Below are positions 11,840 through 22,343 of a stretch of DNA of 51,392 nucleotides, piece after piece. Numbering within the stretch: position 1 is the stretch's first letter; every line of letters begins with the position of its first letter. The notes beneath the pieces were generated by a model. That model did not search any database, was not told the DNA's origin, and saw only the letters and a program-made list of their open reading frames with translations. The DNA lies in contig BFEA01000484.1 of assembly GCA_003427395.1 (NCBI GenBank), forward strand, positions 1,117,545 to 1,168,936, written 5' to 3'. The DNA comes from Chara braunii (lineage: Eukaryota; Streptophyta; Charophyceae; Charales; Characeae). Position numbers and translations under genes: made by a program.

Positions 11840-12011
11840 TCGGCAAAGAGCAACTGCTCAGCAGATTGGATGCTGATTACTTCATTCATACGGTTCCACC
11901 GACAACTCCCTCTGGAAAACAACAACTCCTAAGCAGTTTGGATGCTGATTACTTCATCCGTACATCAGGAGACCTGCATAACATTACTGGGAGACCTGCA
12001 TAACATTACTG
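11840..12011 (+). repeat. 72-bp tandem duplication followed by a 22-bp one
   Basis: TTGGATGCTGATTACTTCAT at 11866 recurs at 11938, period 72 bp, and the plus frame 11767-12003 stays open through both units (peptide LLSRLDADYFI, then LLSSLDADYFI). Immediately after, a 22-bp unit (GAGACCTGCATAACATTACT) is duplicated at 11968-12011. The open frame ends at once and no family is recognised. Confidence 0.85.
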
Positions 12012-12162
12012 GTACTCTGATAATTGATGGCCACTTCAGACAACTCCCCTCAGCTAATCGTCCATCACTGTATTTAGATTCTGCTCTACGGAAAGGTAAA
12101 TCTGCTCTAACAATGCCCTCTTCATCAACTAAAACAACTACCATCTGGGCCCACCAAACTGC

Positions 12163-12166
12163 GACT

Positions 12167-12245
<79 letters not shown>
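12163..12245. repeat. (CA)n microsatellite
   Basis: A CA run with one GA interruption near 12192. The following 12246-13300 holds no recognised gene. Confidence 0.97.
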
Positions 12246-12248
<3 letters not shown>

Positions 12249-13301
12249 TGCACGTGCACATGCACTTGAACACGCACACAGAGAGTCAAAACTCAGTAAG
12301 CAAGCACATGGCATGCATACGAAATCGGTTTATCACAAACACATTCAGAAAACGCAGCAAACTAACCGAGAATGGAATCTTTAGCAAAGAGATCAAACTT
12401 CAAAGGCAAAACAGGACAGCGTTTCTCAGGAAAGTTTCCTTTACTGCGAGTTCTCTCATTTCAACTTTGTGCGTTAAGCACCAGTACTTTTGACGGTTCG
12501 AAAATACTTGGCCTCTGACCTTTCAGGAGGCCGAAACGAAACGACGGCCGCCGATCAGATTTATCAACGGCAGGCTCGGCCTCCTAAAAGTTCGGGTGCT
12601 GGCCACGACTTGTGGAAAACAGGCTCGGAGGTACTGGTGGTTTATAGCAATGGAAATCGGTGTAGAAAAAGCAAAATGATGCAGGTAACGACTTTCCAAA
12701 TGAAACACTTGCAGAGTCAAATGAAATTGAAATGATAGGACAGTTCACTATGCTTTTTCTTTCTTTTGTGCTTTTTCCTGTTCTCTTTTTGTGCGCGAAG
12801 CCGCAAGAGGTCATGCAGGGCAGCCCTGGGTTCAAACTTCAAATCCAATTAGCCGGGGTCTGCCTATCGCATTTTTGTTTTTTGTTTCCGCGGCATGGTG
12901 GCATGGCGGCCTGTTATGCTTTACACACGGCCTCCACCACGCCGGTTACCAGACGTGCGAAATGAGAACGAACCACCCTAAACCTGAAAAGATATATTTG
13001 CATTAGGAGGATGAATCCTATAGAGGTGCAACAAAAAAAAGCAAAAGAAGATGATGAGATGCAACTGCTTTAGTTGTCCTTTTCGCGTTTGTTGTGTTGT
13101 TGGGCGGGGCCCACACACTTTTGGCCCTCCGCATGGCATCCTCACACATTCACACTCGCATGCACTCTCGCAAGTGCACAGACACCTCCGCATGGCATCC
13201 TCAAACATGCACACACGCCATTGCCGGTCAACGCAACATCCTCGCCACCAACAACCATGTCATGGTCCAGGCATGTGATGTGCTTCGCCTGCACGCACAC
13301 A

Positions 13302-13354
13302 CGCACACACACACACTCACACAGAGGGAAGAAGGGAGGGCGCACGCGCGCGCG

Positions 13355-13410
<56 letters not shown>

Positions 13411-13488
13411 GGAAGATTGGTTTCGGGGCATTTTTTTTGTTTTGTTTTTTTTTGTTTTGTTTTGTTTTGTTTTGTTTTGTTTTGTTTT
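13302..13488. repeat. (CA)n, (GA)n and (TTTTG)n microsatellites
   Basis: CA-rich sequence at 13302-13322, a GA run at 13357-13407 and a TTTTG pentanucleotide run at about 13438-13488. Long frames here are low-complexity translations of the repeats. Confidence 0.95.
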
Positions 13489-15430
13489 CCATTCTACATT
13501 CAATATCCTGGGGCACGAAGTCAGAGAACAAAACCATTGTATATCTATCAGTTTGTTCTCAAAACAGAACAGTCTATCTTGTGAAGGGTTTTGGTTCGGC
13601 GCCTTGCGTCTTTGTACCCTCGGGGCTTCAACAACATCCTCCCACAATGACGATTACCGCCTGTCATACGATCATCGTTCTAATAGGGGGATTCCTTCAA
13701 GGGGCATTTCCAAATCCTCCTTCCACGCCTCACCCGACAAACCAGATTCATGGCAACAGACCTTACGATGGAGACTCCCTTAGGTCCATTCTACGTTTGC
13801 GCTCGGCCCTGCATTGCATGCTTATAAAAGCAGCCAATTCAGAATGGCAATCCAGATCTTGTACCCCCTCCCAAGCAACGTCTGCCTGGCGCTTTCGCTC
13901 TGCAACGGCTGCGGGCAAATGTCTCAAATTTTGAGCTCGCACCATATTCGTCAGCCGGAACGCGTGATCCGTTGGCTGCAATATTGATGCCAACCGTAGT
14001 CCAACCCTGCACATGACAGGTTTCCATTCTTAGGACGTTGACGCTACGCGATTTTAGGAAACGCACGGGCCACTACAGGAGCGCCCAAATTCATCCAACT
14101 AGAATCGTTTCTACTCTATTTTTTTCCCGCGGCCGATAGCTGGGCCAAGTACTGGTGGTTTAATTTTTATCAAGGTTGTGCGCATGCATAAAGTTGCTGG
14201 CACTACACAATCACGGGGCGTCCACTTTGGTTACCAGAGGACGTGGAATTATATCCACAGCCAGCGCTCGCCAAGGAAATAATACTGGAGTATGCATTTG
14301 TGACAAGCTGGTACCACCCATTTGTGTCCAGTTCTGTAGTTCTACAGAAGTGGCACAGTTTCACTTAGCATAACAAGCAATATGCCTCCTCCAGACCCTA
14401 CTAGCCATTGTCCTCGTCGACAAGCGTGTCCACGCTGTAGAGAGACTGTTGATTGTCATGTGGGCACAGTGGACTACACTGTTGTTAATTTGTAAAATGC
14501 ACACATTTGCGGGTTCTCTTCTTTGAAGACGCCGAGTACCGCCTCAATGATGACACCACAGATGTGATGAAAGCATTGATACGTGGTTTGGACGAGTATA
14601 TTATCAAGTTTATAGCAACCATAAGATTGGCTCACATTAATGAATCTATAACTACTGACAATTTCTCTCAGCTGCATCCATGGTGAATAAGAAGTCTTGC
14701 ACTGATGAGTCGGTGTACAGCGGAAAAGGTGCAAACAAAATTTTTCTGAGTCACCATACCAAGCACCTACTCAGGTTGCCTCACGAGCTGCTAACACATC
14801 TCGTTAGCAGTTACAACAGCAATTCACCAGAGACGCTGTCAGTGAAACATTGCACAACATGGCAATTCGCCACAAACACTGGTAGTCTGGTACTCACGTC
14901 TTGATCGTCCTATCTACAGTCGAGTATTGGAGTATGCGGACAGCGATCAAATCTCTACGCAATATACGACGTTGCGGGATCGTGCAAAGTATCGAGGAAG
15001 TCATTTTGGGTCTCAGCCTCTTGCAAGTACAACAACGTGTCTCTCGCTCAATTAGCTATGCTCTTCAAGGTGTAATAAGTCTCTACGCAATATGGACAAA
15101 AAGCTTTATCGAGAGAGTTGTTATGACGTTGCTGGATCATATGAAGTATCACGGAAGTCTTTTTTTGGATGGCAAGCAGAATGCACATTCCCTTCCAGGC
15201 CATACGCCATACACAACAGATTGCACAACGATGTACATGAACCTGCCACGCAACAGGATTCTTAATAATGTCCTCAATGTTGTTGTAAAGTATATGGTTA
15301 TGTTGTGGTGTTAATCCCATAGGGCAGAGGGCTAGTAACAATGTATGTGGCTGTAGGTGGTCCTTGTCACGGGGAATGGGTTACTTCGTATGGCTCGGAC
15401 ACTCTTTCAGTGTCAAAAATAGAATAACAT
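13489..15430. other. No confident gene; weak internal direct repeat
   Basis: A diverged direct repeat joins about 14955-15010 and 15078-15170 (TACGCAATAT, then GACGTTGC.GGATC, then AAGTATC-GGAAGTC). Plus frames 13074-13934 (286 codons) and 14901-15314 (137 codons) are open, but the first runs through the microsatellites above and neither resembles a known family. Confidence 0.45.
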
Positions 15431-15883
15431 GTGCAGTTTCTGGTTTCTAACACTTGCCTTTATACAATGGATCACACTTTTTGCCATGATCTTGTGCTCG
15501 GTATTCTTATGGGCACCAAAGCCAGACTAGAAATTGCCAACCGTACATTTGATTGGGTCGAAGCACAATTCATTGACAGATTTCGTCATCGAAATCTGCG
15601 TGGAGTGCAAGCATATGTGTACATTCATCGGTTTGTGTATGAAATCTTATCTTGGAAATCATCTCTGCCCTCTCCTGCTCGAACGGGAAGAAAAAGGAAA
15701 GACATAAGTGAGCAAGGTGAATCATGTCTTTTACTAAGGGAAACAACGCTGGTTCGGCCGGATGACTCACTTCTCATTGGTGTGTTTGATAAGGCTGAAG
15801 CTTGGACATTCCCTGTCATATGTCATCCCAGGGCTTCCTCCAATGCCAAAGCTCATCAGCCCTCAGGTGTTCTCATGGGATAA
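15431..15883 (+). CDS. Unassigned ORF, 150 codons (weak candidate)
   Basis: This is one of the few long frames here outside simple repeats. Its composition is protein-like (no long homopolymer, mixed charge) and it contains a basic stretch near residues 80-90 (ARTGRKRKD). I recognise no domain, signal peptide or membrane segment. It could be an exon, a fragment of a decayed element, or chance. Flanks show no obvious splice evidence I can defend. Confidence 0.2.
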   Translation: MQFLVSNTCLYTMDHTFCHDLVLGILMGTKARLEIANRTFDWVEAQFIDRFRHRNLRGVQAYVYIHRFVYEILSWKSSLPSPARTGRKRKDISEQGESCLLLRETTLVRPDDSLLIGVFDKAEAWTFPVICHPRASSNAKAHQPSGVLMG

Positions 15884-16040
15884 CTAACGAAGTTTGAACA
15901 TATGTATAACACCGATTTCAAGGATGCGGTGACTTCCCTGACATGGCGAACGCTTGTTAAGGTCGTCATGGAGGGTCGGGAAGGGGCGTGACCACACTCC
16001 CTGGATCCTTGTAAATATGAAAAAAGGGGCAACTTCAATA

Positions 16041-16722
16041 GAGTCACAAAAATGAGTTACAAATGCAGTATGGGCCAAGAATCCCAAGATAGAGTTTGCA
16101 ATTGCACTTCGGGCACTCTGCTTCGCCAGAACGTTGGGTTGTTTACATTGCCCAAATTGCAATTCGAAATTGCATCTTGAATTTATTTTATGTTCTATGT
16201 GTATAATCATTTTACATACCTCAATAAAAAAATATACTTATTTTTACAAACAGTTCTATTTTTAATACTTTGAAATTATAATGCATTAGTATTGTTAGAT
16301 GGTATCTCGGTCAGTTGGGCTTTTGGAAGTATAATTGTACAAAAATTTTCGAACTAAAGTTAGGATTTCCTTGTTCTTTAGATGTTTTATATTTATTTTA
16401 CATACTTCAATAAAAAAATATATTTATTTTTATAAACAATTTTATTTTTAATACTTTGAAATTATAATGCATCAATATTGTTAGATGATATCTCGGTTAG
16501 TTGGGCTTTTGGAAGTATAATTGTACAAAATTTCTCCAACTAAAGTTAGGATTTTCTTGTTCTTTAGATGTTTTATACTTAAAATCTTTTTTCAATCAAA
16601 ATTTTTTGTTTTTAGGTTATAGAATTTTGAATGAATTGTGGTGCCCGCAGTGCATACATTGCCCAAATTGCAATTCGAAATTGCATCCCGCAGTGCAATT
16701 ATAACTCATTTTTGTGATTCCC
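16041..16722. mobile_element. 682-bp non-autonomous element with terminal inverted repeats
   Basis: The left end begins GAGTCACAAAAATGAGTTAC and the right end, reverse-complemented, GAATCACAAAAATGAGTTAT, both followed by AATGCA- or AATTGCA-like words: imperfect inverted repeats of about 30 bases. A third copy of this end occurs at 35117. Inside, a perfect ~33-bp direct repeat (TACATTGCCCAAATTGCAAT...) at 16144-16176 and 16655-16687 bounds a very AT-rich block. No transposase is encoded. Family unknown. Confidence 0.65.
16211..16580 (+). repeat. AT-rich tandem duplication, period 186 bp
   Basis: CATACCTCAATAAAAAAATA at 16215 recurs as CATACTTCAATAAAAAAATA at 16401, and the units share TTTAATACTTTGAAATTATAATGC, GTTGGGCTTTTGGAAG and CTTGTTCTTTAGATG (each shared word cited in part). 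The block lies between the 33-bp direct repeats of the element above and is much more AT-rich than its surroundings, so it looks like an insertion of foreign, possibly organellar, DNA. Confidence 0.85.
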
Positions 16723-17023
16723 ACATAGTTTCTCAAATTAAAAAAGAGAGAAAACGAAGGGCAAAAAAAAAGAAAAGTTTGAAAACCAAACTAGAAAAAA
16801 CTACCTCTGCGAGGGTGAAAAACACGGTGCACTTTCCTCATTCGTCGTATTACGTGTATGTGTGTTGGTGTGTGTGTGTGTGCGCACACGCTCTGGTGGT
16901 TGTGGATAAATATTGACTTCAGAAGCAAGACTGTTTCTTGTCATCGTCTGCAATAGAGGTCAAATTGCTGTAACTTTGGATCTACTCATCTGGATGGTAT
17001 AGGGGAAGTTATGGTGATAATTC

Positions 17024-17028
<5 letters not shown>

Positions 17029-17070
<42 letters not shown>
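17029..17070. repeat. (CA)n microsatellite
   Basis: An uninterrupted CA run of about 42 bases. 16723-17028 and 17071-17390 hold AT-rich sequence with no gene. Confidence 0.97.
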
Positions 17071-17072
<2 letters not shown>

Positions 17073-17399
17073 GCGCATAGACGCGCACATAAAGTTATGG
17101 TGTTTTTGTTATCTTTCTGTTATATTCCTGATTCATGCTGTATTTGGGATGCTGGACCCGGTTACCAGCAGGTGACGCTCCCCACCAATAGATGGAGCCC
17201 CTCCCAAGGTGTTAGGGGTGTTTGCTCTATCAACACCACTGGCATTACAGGGGATTAAAAATAAAAAATAAAAAAAATAATTTTGTTGATTCGATTGATT
17301 GAATCGTATACGCATATACACATATATTGATTCAATCATTAAATTGAGTGATGTAATTTAATTGAGTGTGTCTTTGTGAGATTCAATCGATCACACAAC

Positions 17400-17985
17400 G
17401 ATGCAATCGATCGAATTGATTGCATGGAATCACTTGGTTCAGTTAATTGAACCAGAGGATCCCAAACAGTTCGGCGGTTGCTGACCAGAGCGAGTGGTCG
17501 CACTTGTTTGTGGTTTCTTGTTTATAAGGGGATCATTCGTTTAGAAATCAAAGCAAAGGACTTCGTACTCCGTACCTTTTGAAGTGCTCCAACACATAGC
17601 ACAATTACGAGGCTCCTGTTCGAACCTCAAGATACTTTTTGGATTTTTATCTTTATTTATTGTGATTAAGAAATGAGAGAGCAATCAATGGAATTGATTG
17701 AATTGAATCAATCGGTGCAATCGATTGAACCGGAGGATCCCAAGCAGTTCGACGGGTGCTGGCGAGGGTGAGTGGTCATACTTGTTTGTGGTTTCTTGCC
17801 GATAACTTATCCGAATGAATGGGGATGATTCGCTTAGAAATCAAAGCAAAGGACTTCGTATCGTGTACCTTTTGAGGTGCTCCTACACAACGCGATTACG
17901 AGGCTCATATTCGAACCTCAAGATACTTTTTGGATTTTTATCTTCATTTGTTGTGATTAAGAAATGAGAGAATTGAGTGTAGAGA
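17400..17985 (+). repeat. Tandem duplication, period ~290 bp
   Basis: Units at about 17400-17686 and 17690-17985 share GAACC-GAGGATCCCAA-CAGTTCG, ACTTGTTTGTGGTTTCTTG, AAATCAAAGCAAAGGACTTC and TTCGAACCTCAAGATACTTT. The word TTCGAACCTC resembles a pol III B box, so a tRNA-derived SINE is possible, but no convincing A box lies at the normal distance. 17986-18218 carries a 77-codon plus frame with no recognised homology. Confidence 0.85.
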
Positions 17986-18218
17986 GTGGGTAAGTAAACA
18001 AAATATTGCGCCACCGACCAAATCCAACCATCTCAACTCTTATTTATGTTTAACCCTTCGCTAATGCGAATTGAAATAAACGAGCCCTGTTCCATTTTCA
18101 GCGTAATGAAGCTAGACCAGAGAGGCACTACGATTTCTTTTAAGGATGGCTGCTTCCAATCCCACTTCTTTGTTGAAATTGCTCGATCACTTCATTTCCC
18201 ACTAAGTGATTGCCTTAG

Positions 18219-18395
18219 AACCTTAATATACGATCACAATTGTTTCCTTTTGGATGGAGAAATCTTTTCGGACACATAACTTTTTTATCGCGGAAACCAA
18301 CCGGCTATTAGTGTAAGATTGTGTATAAGTTGTGGAGGTTCTGAAGACCAATTGAAATTTATGAAACAAGTTTGCAGTAGTCTTAAATTGAAAGA
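18219..18395 (+). pseudogene. atp1: Mitochondrial atp1 fragment, first copy (NUMT)
   Basis: In one frame the DNA reads DGEIFSDT, stop, LFYRGNQPAISV, RLCISCGGSEDQLK, FMKQVCSSLKLK. This follows the C-terminal half of the mitochondrial F1-ATPase alpha subunit (family wording: DGQIF, RGNRPAI, VSRVGSAAQLKAMKQV). The stop fits GAA to TAA and the two cysteines fit CGT/CGA-type arginine or serine codons after C-to-T change. It is a dead nuclear copy, tandemly duplicated with the next entry (period ~176 bp). Confidence 0.85.
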
Positions 18396-18742
18396 ATCTT
18401 AGTGTACGATCATAATTGCTTCCTTTTGGATGAAGAAAATTTTCGAAAACAGAACTGTTTTATCGCAGAAACTAACCGGCTATTAGTGTAAGATTGTGTG
18501 TAAGTTGTGGAGGTTCTGCAGGTCAATTGAAACCTATGAAAGAAGTTTGCAGTAGTCTTAAATTGAAACTTGCACAATATCATTGAGTAGCTACTATTGC
18601 GCAATTTAGCGCAAATTTTGATGCGGTCACTCAATATTTATTCAATTGTGGTATAAAACTAAAAAAATTGTTGAAACAATTAGAATATAGTCCAATTGTA
18701 CTTAAAAATCAAGTCGTCGTAATTTATGCGGCTAAAGATTGT
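18396..18742 (+). pseudogene. atp1: Mitochondrial atp1 fragment, second copy (NUMT)
   Basis: The same stretch is repeated and continues farther: PAISVRLCVSCGGSAGQLK, PMKEVCSSLKLKLAQYH, stop, VATIAQFSANFDAVTQYLF, then EYSPIV and QVVVIYAA. Family members read LAQYREVAAFAQFGSDLD, ATQYLLNRG, QYSPIPIEKQ and VVVIYAA at these points. At least two internal stops and scattered substitutions show a pseudogene. The two copies have diverged from each other, so the duplication is not recent. Confidence 0.92.
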
Positions 18743-18756
18743 CATGGTAGAATTAA

Positions 18757-18811
18757 TGACTGACGGAAAGTCGTGATAAGGTAATTGTAGGGGAACCTGT
18801 AGTTGGATTGA
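18757..18811 (+). pseudogene. rns: 3' end of mitochondrial small-subunit rRNA (NUMT)
   Basis: The words AAAGTCGTGATAAGG, GTAGGGGAACCTG and TTGGATTGA follow the universally conserved SSU rRNA 3' end (AAGTCGTAACAAGG, GTAGGGGAACCTG, GGCTGGATTG, the last including the organellar anti-Shine-Dalgarno region). Mismatches are mostly transitions. Only the last ~55 bases are present; it joins the atp1 fragment directly upstream. Confidence 0.85.
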
Positions 18812-18892
18812 TTTATTTTTAATACACGTACCGATATTTGATTTAATAATTATCTAATCAAACTAGTTGTCAAAGGCGAAAAGCGCAATTAC

Positions 18893-19014
18893 GAGTATTC
18901 GAGTAGTGTTGTAGGATGTGAAAACACTCGATCCCATGCCAACCTCGATCCGTGACATCGTTTTACGCCACATGTAGTGATTTATTTTGGGAGACATGGT
19001 TCAAGCCGGACTAT
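18893..19014 (+). pseudogene. rrn5: Mitochondrial 5S rRNA (NUMT), near full length
   Basis: GATGTGAAAACACTCGATCC, CATGCCAACCTCGATC, TTTTACGCCACATGTAGTGA and GGGAGACATGGTTCAAGCCG match, in order, the plant mitochondrial 5S rRNA (GACGTGAAAACACCCGATCC..ACCTCGAT..TTGCGCCATATGTACTGA..GGGAGACATGGTCAAAGCC). It lies ~80 bases after the SSU 3' end, the conserved rns-rrn5 linkage of streptophyte mitochondria. Differences suggest it is a decayed copy and not a working gene. Confidence 0.88.
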
Positions 19015-19109
19015 CAAAGGAGAGCCATACAAATATTGAACGTACAGACGATAGATATACATCACATGTATGAAGTCGAAGTACATTTATTACAAAAAGT
19101 TCTTTTCAT

Positions 19110-19192
19110 ATGTCAAAGGCTGGTAAGTTTTTGTTTGTTGTATCGAATTAAACCATATGCTTCGTCGCTTATGCACGCTTCCCGACTCTCCA
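19110..19192 (-). pseudogene. rns: Internal mitochondrial SSU rRNA fragment, antisense (NUMT)
   Basis: CTGGTAAG, then GTATCGAATTAAACCATATG, CTTCGTCGCTTATGC match the reverse complement of the conserved SSU region around E. coli position 930-1000 (CTGGTAAGG..GCATCGAATTAAACCACATG..CTCCACCGCTTGTGC). Its opposite orientation to the 3' end at 18757 shows the mitochondrial DNA here was scrambled. Confidence 0.8.
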
Positions 19193-19319
19193 AGCGCAGT
19201 GCTTACTGTGTTCGTTAGGTTCCTCATCGAATCAATAATTGGATCAATTTTGTGAGTGTGTGCGTGTTTGGGTTTGTGTTCACGCACGCTCAAAACAACA
19301 AACAAAATAAAATTATATA

Positions 19320-19645
19320 TAATTGGCATTTTAGCTAAAATACTTGGAATAATAATACCACTTTTATTAAGAGTTGCTTTCTAGTACTAGCTGAACCTAA
19401 AATAATGGCTTCCATGCAGCGTAGAAAAAGACCGAATGTGGTAGGATTGTTTGGATTATTACAACCTTTAGCAGATGGTTTGAAATTAACAACCTTTAGC
19501 AGATGGTTTAAAATTAATGATAAAATAGTGTATTGTACCAAGTGGTGTTAATTTATTTATTTTTATAACGATTTCAGTTATTACATTTATGTTAGGTTTA
19601 ATTGTTTGGGCTGTAATACCTTTTTATTACGGTATGGTACTGTGC
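19320..19645 (+). pseudogene. nad1: Mitochondrial nad1 5' fragment (NUMT)
   Basis: The sequence reads, with frameshifts, [47 protein letters not shown], then ITFMLGLIVWAVIPFYYGMV. These match NADH dehydrogenase subunit 1 (family wording [36 protein letters not shown]). A 27-bp tandem duplication of the PLADGLKL codons (about 19465-19520) and a frameshift before LVLAE break it. It ends abruptly at 19645 against retroelement sequence. Confidence 0.92.
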
Positions 19646-19649
19646 ATAC

Positions 19650-19878
19650 GTTGTCGAGCGCATTGGTTCCGCGCAGAGTTGGACTTACTCGGCCGCGTCA
19701 CGCAGGAGTTAGTCTATACATGAAGCTTTCTTAAGTCGCTCCGGCGGAGTGCGCCAGCTATACCTCTCGTGAGCCCCTACGACAGGATAGGGCTAACGCG
19801 ATGTACAACTTACCTACACCTGGGGGAACTGTCACCTTCCTTCGGTGGGAGTATCATTGTCGAACTACCAGTCCATGG
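19650..19878 (+). mobile_element. Copy A of the host retroelement repeat, 5' piece
   Basis: This 230-bp piece aligns with 39483-39720 (shared GGCCGCGTCACGCAGGAGT, GTGCGCCAGC.ATACCTCTC, GAGCCCCTA.GACAGGATAG, CTTCGGTGGG). It lies between mitochondrial nad1 and cob fragments. In copy B the sequence runs on without interruption, so the mitochondrial DNA after 19878 is an insertion. Confidence 0.9.
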
Positions 19879-20070
19879 GAGTTATGCCAGTCCACGAAAA
19901 TTAGTGTGGTGTCTTGGAGTGGTCATTTTATTATTAATGATTGTAACAGTTTGTATTGGGTATGTGTTGCCATGGGGACAAATGAGTTTTTGGGGAGCTA
20001 CTGTAATTACAAGTTTTTTACCACATTGCTTACTTTATTACCTTTAATTCTTTTTTGTACTTCATATTAA
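19875..20070 (+). pseudogene. cob: Mitochondrial cob fragment (NUMT)
   Basis: The frame reads [46 protein letters not shown], an excellent match to mitochondrial cytochrome b around the haem-binding and Qo region (family: [34 protein letters not shown]). After VITS the frame changes to [14 protein letters not shown], which may be the later RFFSLHYLLPFI segment of cob joined after a deletion. The left junction with copy A shares CCAGTCCA, a likely microhomology. Confidence 0.93.
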
Positions 20071-20140
20071 ACTGAGGACGAAGCTATGACTCTGTTCATG
20101 GGATATCTACTCTTGTTTTTTTTTTGCTATCCTATTCTTG
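20065..20140 (+). pseudogene. Possible mitochondrial atp9 3' fragment (NUMT)
   Basis: The frame TEDEAMTLFMGYLLLFFF resembles the C-terminus of ATP synthase subunit 9 (LTEAIALFALMMAFLLLF) but needs a gap and several changes. The setting among mitochondrial pieces makes it plausible; the match alone is weak. Confidence 0.3.
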
Positions 20141-20236
20141 TATCAATTACTTTACGAAACCTAATAAGTCAATAATATGATAATACATAACATATTTGCA
20201 AGAACAACAATCTTAGGTGTTATAGAAAAGAAAGCT

Positions 20237-20532
<296 letters not shown>

Positions 20533-22343
20533 ATATATATATATCTTTTTTAATTTAAGACGGAGCCTACGATCGGACTTACGAAAATTAATCAGTTGCA
20601 ATCGCAGAGGTGGATCAGTCGAGGGTGTTTCTCGTTCACTGTAGCATAAGGGTACGCGTGGTCCCACGCCCCTATCAAACCCGCACGCGAACCGACGTAC
20701 TGGGGGCTGAAGTTCTGAGCGTGACGCATCGTCGGTCGACTATGACGCATCCTACTCACCACGCGTTACATCACACTTCAGACATAAAAATAAAACACAC
20801 ATACACGGAGCGACTCAAGACAAAACAACACAACGACACTCCTAGTCCTTTTTGTAGTCATCCCATAACCTTTCAACGTTGAATTCGGATAGGCGTCGCG
20901 CGCAAGACTTAGTATAAAATCGCGTGAACGTAGAATTTTTTCATATCGACTAACAATGTAGGCTTATGAAAGCGGTCGCAACAATGACGTACTATGTAGT
21001 ACCCTTAATCACGCGGTCCTCGATAATCTCGAGGGTCGCGTTCGACACTCAAGTGTCGGCTAACACGCGTCTTGAGGGGTCAGTCTCTCGATGCAGAAAA
21101 ATCGACAAGTGCGGTTGGAAACCATACCCTCTTCCGCACCCTGCGGAGAGTGGGTGATACATAGGTTCATACTTGTGATAGCAATCGACTTTTTTTGCCC
21201 TGGAGACCAACTCTATTTTCTAGAGCCTGGAGAGAACTCAAGGGGTTTGACTTTGACGGTTGCCACGAAGTACAACGTCCAACTATAACATTATAAAAAA
21301 CAAAGAATAAAAGGGAATCTTTTTTTTCTCTCAATTTATGATCTGTTTAACCCTTGCTCAAAGTCACAATAGGTTGAGCGGACATTCAATTTGCATGTAT
21401 GTATATATATAACGATATACGTATGTCATGATCATTTCTTAGTATCACAGTGAGACCCCTCTTAGGCATATATGTATGTGATCGCAGATAGTCTAATTCA
21501 AAGTCCGAACCACAAACATACATGCAATCATATAAAAGATTCAACAAAAGTTCATGCACTACACGGGGTCAACTTAAATCATTCTTTATACAATAACTCA
21601 TACACCTTGCTTTAAGCCATGCAAGTCGCAGCCTTTGTTCAACCTTTTAAAATAAATACGCAATACCTTAATTAAATTGTCATTCAATAAAAAACCGGGT
21701 TACACGGAACGACACAAAACAAAACAACACAAAAACACTCTTGGTCTCTTTTGTAATCAACCCGTAATCTTTCAATGCGGAAATCGGATAGACGTCATGC
21801 GCGAGACTTAGTATAAAGTTGCGCGAACGCAGGATCTTCTCATATCGACTAGCAATGTATGCTTACGGAAGCGGTCGAAACAATGACGTATTATGTATGC
21901 TTACGGAAGTGGTCGCAACAATGACGTACTATGTAGTACCATTAATCACGGGGTCCTCGATAATCTCGAGGGTCGCGTTCGACACTCAAGTGTCGGCTAA
22001 CACGCACCTTGAGGGTTTAGTCTCTCGACGCAGGACAATCGCCAAGTGCGGTTGAAAACTACACCCTCTTCTGCACCCTGCGGAGAGTGGGTGATACCTA
22101 GGTTCATACCTGTGGTGGCAAGCAGCTCTTATTGCCCTGGAGACCAGCTCCATTATCTAGAGCTTGGAGAGAACTCAAGGGGTTTGACTTTAACAACTGC
22201 CACGGATTACAACGTCTAACTATAAATATTAAAAAAAACATAAAATAAAAGGGGATCTCCCTTTTCTTTGAACTTATAGTTCGTTTAACCCTTGCTCATA
22301 ATCACAATAGGTTGAGCGGACACTCAATTTGCATGTACGTGTA

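Noticed and set aside
13074-13934. 286-codon plus-strand frame
   Set aside because: It passes through CA, GA and TTTTG microsatellites; composition is repeat-driven and no family is recognised.
14694-14732. A second hammerhead-like sequence (CTGATGAG, later GGAAAAGG) near 14701
   Set aside because: Stem II does not pair, GAAA is not in a proper core position and there is no GTC in place; only a 6-bp TTGCAC/GTGCAA stem remains, likely chance.
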